Origin: a virus
IMG/VR virus record: IMGVR_UViG_3300012209_000029
Coordinates: 1-21,856 of that record
DNA length: 21,856 nt
Direction: 5' to 3' (one strand)
Shown: in pieces, positions 16,849 to 21,856 of the stretch
Numbering within the stretch: position 1 is the stretch's first letter
Layout: the number at the start of each line of letters is the position of its first letter
Position numbers and translations under genes: made by a program
The notes under the pieces: generated by a model
Told to the model about the DNA's origin: nothing
Seen by the model: the letters and a program-made list of their open reading frames with translations, nothing else
The model's database searches: none

Positions 16849-19098
16849 ATGTCCATATCAGTCGAGGAAGCAGCGCGTCTAGGTTTTAAATTGACTGAGA
16901 CAGAAGCGAAAGTAATTGTTCGCGAGACGCTTGAGAACAACTTCCTGGATCGTATGAAGGCGTTGGATGCGGGTAACCAAGCCTTATCGCTTACTCCTGA
17001 AATACGTGGAAGCCAAGGAAAAGTATACGGACCTACAGATGAATGGGTCCAATTTGTTTTGGGGTTAAAGCGTAAGGAAGATGGTATCTATCCATGGCAC
17101 TTATCTGAGGCCGCTAATTGGTATCATCTTGGGCAAACTTTCGTTGGTCGTGAATGGCTTGGACCGGAATCTGAGGAAGAGTCTGAGGATGAAGAGGAAG
17201 AGATAGTCCGTCGCGCCAGCAAAAAGAAAAGTAAGAAAAAATCTGATACCTATAACCATATACCCGTTCCTTATAGAGTTCAGATTCTAGGTCAAGAGTC
17301 TTCATTTGTGGAGTGGTTGAGCTTACGTGATAAGGCCCGCAAGGATTTGTTTTGGCTTGGGGTTTCGGTTCTTAAGAAGAATTGGGTAGCGGAGACACAT
17401 CAGCAAGTTTGCGATCAGTTCGTGCAGAAGAACTTTGATGGTGTTTATCACTCAGGTTACAATCTGACCGATGTTCAGAATGCTTTTGATTCCCAGAAGC
17501 GATTCGATGGTGAGGGTCGCCCAACAAAAGAAATGATCTTGTTGGACTCCCGAGGTTTTTTCAAATCGACTATCGATGGTGTCGATTGCATTCAGTGGAT
17601 GTTGAATGCTCCTGATATTCGAATCATGATCGTTACGGCTACGAAAGAGTTGGCCCGTGGCTTCATGAAGGAAATCAAGAACTACTTGTTTTATCAGCCG
17701 CATAATGAGGAAAGTACTTCTCTGGATTTGCATCTGTTGTTTCCAGATTACATCCTCTCGAAGGCGCCGTCTGAGAATAATACGCCGTTGCTGTTACGCG
17801 TGCGTAAGCACTGGCAAAAAGATAAGAGTGTTGCGATCTCTTCGATGGAGTCAGGTCAGGCGGGCGCTCACTGTGACGTGCTGAAGCGTGATGATTGCAC
17901 TAACGAACAAAATTGTACTCCCGGCACACCAAAGCCGACGCTGGCGTTATTGAATTCAAAGATTAATACTACCGGCAACATTCCGATGCCGTGGGGTTTT
18001 ATTGATAACATCGGAACTCGTTATCGAGTTGATGATTGGTTTGGACATAGAATTGCGTTGTTGGCGGTGAGCCCGGCGAAGTATTTTTGTCGAGCTTGCT
18101 GGGTTGTAAAAGACCAGTTTAAGATCGTTCCTTTGAAACAGATTACGGAAGAGATGGTGATTTTAAACTTCCCTAAGCTTTCAAAAACAGCTTTTCAGGA
18201 TTTGCGAAAGAAGTTGGCGGAAGACGAGATGGTTTTTCGTTGCCAACAGCTTAACGAACCCGCTATGGAGGCTGAGGAAGACAAGTTTAAGATTGCATTT
18301 ATTTTGGATGAGCTTCGTCGGGCTACGATCCATCCCGCAGCAGCCGCCAAAGAAGGCAATATTTATATTGCCTGGGATACTGCTTACTCGAAGAATAAGC
18401 AGAGTGATTATTCGGCTGGCGCCGCTTCTCGAAGATTTAAACGTGCTGATGGTCGTTGGGGTCTAGAAATACTTGAAATTCGTCATGGTAAGTGGACATC
18501 TTCCGAATTAGCACAACAGATTGCCCAGATGGACAAGGATTGGAATCCAGTCCAGACCATCATTGAAAAAACAGTTAATGCAGAGCTTTTAGAGCTTCGA
18601 CTCCAGGAATGGTATAAGCGTTTAGATTTCTTGCCACGAATTTGGTGGAGAGAGCCAAACCCAGAACCGGATGCGAAGAGAAACAGAATCAAGCAGCTTG
18701 AGATTTTGTTGGTCGCGGATTTGTTGAAGTTTGTTTTTGGGGTAGCTAAAAAGCAACTTGATTGGATCGATCCAACATTTGACCAATTGACTGCATATAC
18801 AGGTGAGAGAAAGAATCGCGGACGTAAGGACGATATCCCGGACGCGATGTCGATGTTGTGGTATTTCTTGCCCCTACACATTCCGACTCCACAAGAGATT
18901 GAGATGACGCAGAAGCGCGTGGAGTTGCTATGGCAAGCGGCGGCTCGACAGTCTTGGCAAAAATCGGTATTTGGTGGATGGGGAACACAGAAGCCACAAC
19001 AGGCTTCGTTGATACCTAACATGTCATCAGTGGACTCGCGCCGGAGTCCTATGACCGATGCAGGGCGACGAATAATGGGTCCTGGATTTCGGGTGTGA
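16849..19098 (+). CDS. terminase large subunit
   Basis: 749 residues, long for the family. Residues 1-230 are an N-terminal extension with an acidic tract (105-118, SEEESEDEEEE) followed by a Lys-rich tract (124-131). The ATPase follows: Walker A-like DSRGFFKST (233-241), the IMIVTATKELA segment (259-269) and Walker B-like DVLKRDDC (343-350). The RuvC-like nuclease shows D510 in IYIAWDTAYS, E573 in IIEKT and D665 in DDIPDAM. This enzyme cuts concatemeric DNA and pumps it through the portal into the prohead. It is directly followed by the portal gene, the usual order. A distinct small terminase is not evident. Confidence 0.93.
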   Translation: MSISVEEAARLGFKLTETEAKVIVRETLENNFLDRMKALDAGNQALSLTPEIRGSQGKVYGPTDEWVQFVLGLKRKEDGIYPWHLSEAANWYHLGQTFVGREWLGPESEEESEDEEEEIVRRASKKKSKKKSDTYNHIPVPYRVQILGQESSFVEWLSLRDKARKDLFWLGVSVLKKNWVAETHQQVCDQFVQKNFDGVYHSGYNLTDVQNAFDSQKRFDGEGRPTKEMILLDSRGFFKSTIDGVDCIQWMLNAPDIRIMIVTATKELARGFMKEIKNYLFYQPHNEESTSLDLHLLFPDYILSKAPSENNTPLLLRVRKHWQKDKSVAISSMESGQAGAHCDVLKRDDCTNEQNCTPGTPKPTLALLNSKINTTGNIPMPWGFIDNIGTRYRVDDWFGHRIALLAVSPAKYFCRACWVVKDQFKIVPLKQITEEMVILNFPKLSKTAFQDLRKKLAEDEMVFRCQQLNEPAMEAEEDKFKIAFILDELRRATIHPAAAAKEGNIYIAWDTAYSKNKQSDYSAGAASRRFKRADGRWGLEILEIRHGKWTSSELAQQIAQMDKDWNPVQTIIEKTVNAELLELRLQEWYKRLDFLPRIWWREPNPEPDAKRNRIKQLEILLVADLLKFVFGVAKKQLDWIDPTFDQLTAYTGERKNRGRKDDIPDAMSMLWYFLPLHIPTPQEIEMTQKRVELLWQAAARQSWQKSVFGGWGTQKPQQASLIPNMSSVDSRRSPMTDAGRRIMGPGFRV

Positions 19099-19104
19099 TA
19101 AAGA

Positions 19105-21231
19105 ATGGCTGAACTGGAAAAAGCAAGCAGCAGTGAACTTGATGCATCTTTGGCTGCGAAATTCATTGATCCCGCCTCCGAGATCACTGTCGATAGCCTG
19201 ATTACAGACTCTGAGACCGATACGATCATGTTCCAAGATCGCGAAGCGGTCATGCTTGTAATTAAGGACGCGGAACGTGCAGATCAGTGGTTAAACATAA
19301 ACCAGTGGCCCAGTGGTTGGACTCTTGCTGACACCATTTATCAGTCACCGGCTGCTAATTCGGCATTCGATGGTGGTCAGGTTGCGCAAGCTAACGTTCC
19401 AAAGTTTACGGTTTCGAATCATATCAGTTCAATTGTACCGAAAATTATGGGTGGTATCTTCTATGAGAAGCCACCGTTTGAACTTCGGCCACGTCCTGGA
19501 ACGGATAGGATTACTGTTGACGCCAAGAGATCATTATTTACAACTCAACTCGATCTAATGCATTTTGAGGAAGAGACAGAACGTGCTGTTGAGCAGCAGG
19601 CTCTTCTTGGAACTTGTATTATGAAGTGGGGTTATACCGAATACAAGCGCAAACAAAAGCGTTATGTTCGTAAGGGCGAGCAACATCAATATATTCCTGC
19701 TACCGGCCAAGTCGAGATGGTCGATACGCCGGAGTCAGATTCTTTTGAAGTAGTAATCGACAACATTGTGGAGTCACATCCCTGGATTAAGTATTGTGAC
19801 ATTCGTACTGTTCTCGTGGACCCAGGAACTCGTGTTGGTGACATTCGTAAAGCAAAGTGGGTTGTATATCGAGATTATGCGACCTACGATGACTTGGATA
19901 ATTTGCGTGGGGTTCAAGGCTATAAGATTCCTTCAGAGGCCGAGCTTAAGAATTTGTTTTTGAGTAAGCCTACATCAGGTCCAGATAACATCACCCTTAC
20001 AATTCCTGAAGGAATGTATGGATATTTGCAGCATGCTTTGCCTCGTAGTTACAAGACGAGTGCGAATCCGCTTGATACACCTCTTGAGATTCTAGAGCGT
20101 TGGGATAATGATCGTGTTATCGTGATTTTGTCGTTTAGTGGACACAATCTTTTAATTCGTAATGAAGTCAACCCTTACGGAAAGATTCCGTTCCTCTCCG
20201 CCAATTGGCGAAATATTCCTGATTGCTTCTATGGGCAGGGTCTTGGCATTTTGTTGGGACCGGATCAATTGGTTGAACAAGGTGTAACCAACCTTTCTTT
20301 GGATTTGTTGGCTTTTTGTCTACAACCTCCTGCCGTTAGAAAGAAGGGTTTCAATACTCTTCAGCAGAATCAGAGATGGTCTCTCGGCGGCATTATTGAC
20401 GTTGATGAAGACGTAGATAAGGCTTTCAGATTTTTAGAAATGCCTCGACCACCTTCAGAAGCCTTTGCGGCTATTGCCCAAAGTCAAGCCTCGGCTGCAG
20501 CATCCTCGGGTGCTAATGAGAATTTTGTTCAAGGAGCCGCATCTTCTGGGTCTAGGTCTACTGGTGCTCGCTCGGGGACCGGCGCCGCCGCCGTTATCCA
20601 AGCTAATGCCTCCCGTCTAGATAGTCCTATGGGTCGGTTCATTCGCCAGGTCTTTGAGCCGTGGCTTCAGATTATGGATGAGTTGAACAATGATTTATTG
20701 CCAACATCTGTGTTGAAGCGAGTTCTTGGTGAAGAATTAGGGCCACAGTTTAAGATCGATCATATTCAGTTCCGAGAAGCAGAGCTTGAGTTTGAGGTAT
20801 TAGCTGGGGCTCATCTTGGAGCTAAGAAAGAGATGACGCAATTTTTGCCAATCATGGTGCAGTTGATGACGGCGCCAGCTTTTAATACAGGTCTCGCTCA
20901 AGCCTACATGAAGTGGGATTCCGTAGCTATTTTCAAGGCATTTGCGGAAGCCGCAGGCTGGAAGTACAGTCAAAATTTCTTAGTCAAGATGACTGATGAA
21001 GAGAAGCAGCAGGCTAAGCAGAATCAGCCAGCCGCTATCCAAGCACGGCAGGCTCAGGCACAGCAAGCACAGTCGCAGCAGAAATTCCAGCAGGATCAAC
21101 AGAAAGAAGCCCAGGAACAACTGGGTAAGGCCCAAAACGAAGTAATGCGTGGTGCTGTTGAACACGCCCTTCAATCGGAAGAGACCGGAGAACCAGCTAA
21201 CACTGGATTCGGTAGCACAACCGAACTCTAA
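19105..21231 (+). CDS. portal protein
   Basis: 708 residues, six bases after the terminase stop. The N-terminal third contains the typical portal wing/clip region (SSIVPKIMGGIFYEKPPFEL, then a TERAVEQQALLGTCIMKWGY segment). The central part includes PYGKIPFLSANWRN and GPDQLVEQGVTNLSLDL. The C-terminus is a long Gln/Ala-rich helix of about 40 residues (QARQAQAQQAQSQQ) resembling the barrel helices of P22-type portals. Twelve copies form the ring at one capsid vertex through which terminase packages DNA. Assignment rests on size, segment style and position after terminase. Confidence 0.88.
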   Translation: MAELEKASSSELDASLAAKFIDPASEITVDSLITDSETDTIMFQDREAVMLVIKDAERADQWLNINQWPSGWTLADTIYQSPAANSAFDGGQVAQANVPKFTVSNHISSIVPKIMGGIFYEKPPFELRPRPGTDRITVDAKRSLFTTQLDLMHFEEETERAVEQQALLGTCIMKWGYTEYKRKQKRYVRKGEQHQYIPATGQVEMVDTPESDSFEVVIDNIVESHPWIKYCDIRTVLVDPGTRVGDIRKAKWVVYRDYATYDDLDNLRGVQGYKIPSEAELKNLFLSKPTSGPDNITLTIPEGMYGYLQHALPRSYKTSANPLDTPLEILERWDNDRVIVILSFSGHNLLIRNEVNPYGKIPFLSANWRNIPDCFYGQGLGILLGPDQLVEQGVTNLSLDLLAFCLQPPAVRKKGFNTLQQNQRWSLGGIIDVDEDVDKAFRFLEMPRPPSEAFAAIAQSQASAAASSGANENFVQGAASSGSRSTGARSGTGAAAVIQANASRLDSPMGRFIRQVFEPWLQIMDELNNDLLPTSVLKRVLGEELGPQFKIDHIQFREAELEFEVLAGAHLGAKKEMTQFLPIMVQLMTAPAFNTGLAQAYMKWDSVAIFKAFAEAAGWKYSQNFLVKMTDEEKQQAKQNQPAAIQARQAQAQQAQSQQKFQQDQQKEAQEQLGKAQNEVMRGAVEHALQSEETGEPANTGFGSTTEL

Positions 21232-21251
21232 TCCAATAATCGGAGTACCCA

Positions 21252-21632
21252 ATGTCAGAACCTTTGTTATATGACGAGTTGACCCCGCAGCAACGGCAGA
21301 TGCTGGCAGCATTATCAAAGCATCCCGGCTGGGAAGTGCTCGTTATGGTTTTTCATAAGTCTTGCGACATGGTCAATGCACGATTAGTCAGTATTAATCC
21401 TATGTCTGAAGGCTATGAAAAGAAGTTAGCGTTTGCTCATCTGCAGTCCCGGACTGTGAATGAGTTTTGTTCGGCTGTCAAGAAGTCTGTTGAATTTCAT
21501 TCGCAACTAGAATCTATTCAAAGAAAAGTAACAGAAGAAAGTATTCGTAGAGAACTTCAAGACGCCGAGTCTCAATTGCGTGCGGGAAATCCAATCCCAA
21601 CGTATCTGGTTGAATCCAATTCAAAGGAATAG
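21252..21632 (+). CDS. 126-aa helical protein after portal, unidentified
   Basis: GGAGTACCC precedes ATG 21252. The protein is predicted mostly alpha-helical with balanced charge (LTPQQRQMLAALSKHPGWEV, then a KKLAFAHLQSRTVNEFCSAV helix) and has a coiled-coil-like end (IQRKVTEESIRRELQDAESQ). In many phages a small helical protein sits between portal and scaffold or protease genes. It could be a head-assembly or adaptor factor, but no family is recognised. Confidence 0.75.
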   Translation: MSEPLLYDELTPQQRQMLAALSKHPGWEVLVMVFHKSCDMVNARLVSINPMSEGYEKKLAFAHLQSRTVNEFCSAVKKSVEFHSQLESIQRKVTEESIRRELQDAESQLRAGNPIPTYLVESNSKE

Positions 21633-21638
21633 AATCCC

Positions 21639-21856
21639 ATGTCAACTCAGCAATCTGCACTTCGTGGTGAGAAACTTCCTTTCTCTCCTGAAGAAGTTTT
21701 GAAGTTAATGCCTGGTTTACGCACTAAAGCGGATGTTTATAAACTGCCTAACGAAGACCTTACACGTTTGATGAAAACGGAAGAAGGGTTGGCAGCAATT
21801 AATGCCGCTTTGAATGCGACTCCTGATAATCCGGTTGTAACCCCGGAAGAGATAGC
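21639..21856 (+). CDS. N-terminal part of a head-region gene (cut by the window end)
   Basis: ATG 21639 starts six bases after the previous stop and stays open for 72 codons to the window edge. It begins MSTQQSALRGEKLPFSPEEV and includes a LKLMPGLRTKADVYKLPNED segment. The start context is tight and collinear with the packaging operon. By position it may be a scaffold, protease or head gene, but nothing in the visible part decides. Confidence 0.65.
   Translation, partial: MSTQQSALRGEKLPFSPEEVLKLMPGLRTKADVYKLPNEDLTRLMKTEEGLAAINAALNATPDNPVVTPEEI

Noticed and set aside
18483-19253. 256-aa open frame on the minus strand across the terminase/portal junction
   Set aside because: It lies antisense to two strongly supported genes, has Ser/Cys-rich composition typical of reverse-frame translation, and no ribosome-binding site or domain.

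Overview
The window is part of a large tailed bacteriophage genome (Caudoviricetes). Every gene I can support is on the + strand. Genes are tightly packed with ATGA or TAATG overlaps and Shine-Dalgarno starts. The set includes a large terminase, a portal protein, several low-complexity beta-rich virion or fibre-type proteins, collagen-like proteins, two HNH-type endonucleases and a dense tRNA island. Shine-Dalgarno sites, encoded CCA ends on all tRNAs and an ACG-anticodon tRNA-Arg indicate a bacterial host. The host taxon cannot be read from the sequence.

Layout: (i) 1-5647, virion surface/fibre-type genes: short Thr/Ser/Ala/Gly-rich proteins, a tandem two-domain protein, a collagen-like protein and a 575-aa protein with repeated FFQATQPVS motifs, ending in two tiny ORFs. 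(ii) 5652-9741, a tRNA island with 29 tRNA genes I could fold by hand. It is interrupted by an HNH endonuclease gene (5862-6284) and a virion-type gene (6977-7414), and also holds a tRNA remnant and at least two structured non-tRNA segments. (iii) 9819-12780, a 32-aa zinc ribbon, a small membrane protein, a zinc-ribbon virion-type protein, another beta-rich protein, an IPT/TIG plus collagen protein and a 38-aa ORF, separated by clear intrinsic terminators. (iv) 12813-14944, an endonuclease VII-like HNH gene followed by a run of small overlapping genes, two of them membrane proteins. (v) 15019-16619, a secreted trypsin-like serine protease overlapping a histidine phosphatase. (vi) 16622-21856, the packaging start: small protein, terminase large subunit, portal, unknown 126-aa protein and the first 72 codons of a further gene.

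The tRNA island is the most unusual part. By anticodon it covers 19 amino acids; leucine is absent. Five tRNAs (Ala-TGC, Gly-TCC, Val-TAC, Ser-GCT, Ser-CGA) carry C at position 33, where U is nearly universal, each preceded by C32. Two tRNAs with long variable arms, normally confined to Leu, Ser and Tyr in bacteria, carry Thr (TGT) and Ile (TAT) anticodons. The stop codon of the HNH gene falls inside the anticodon loop of the class II TGT tRNA. Both HNH-type genes are preceded by inverted repeats that enclose or abut their ribosome-binding sites, a design known for homing endonuclease genes of T4. All tRNA calls were made by manual folding; no covariance model or homology search was run.
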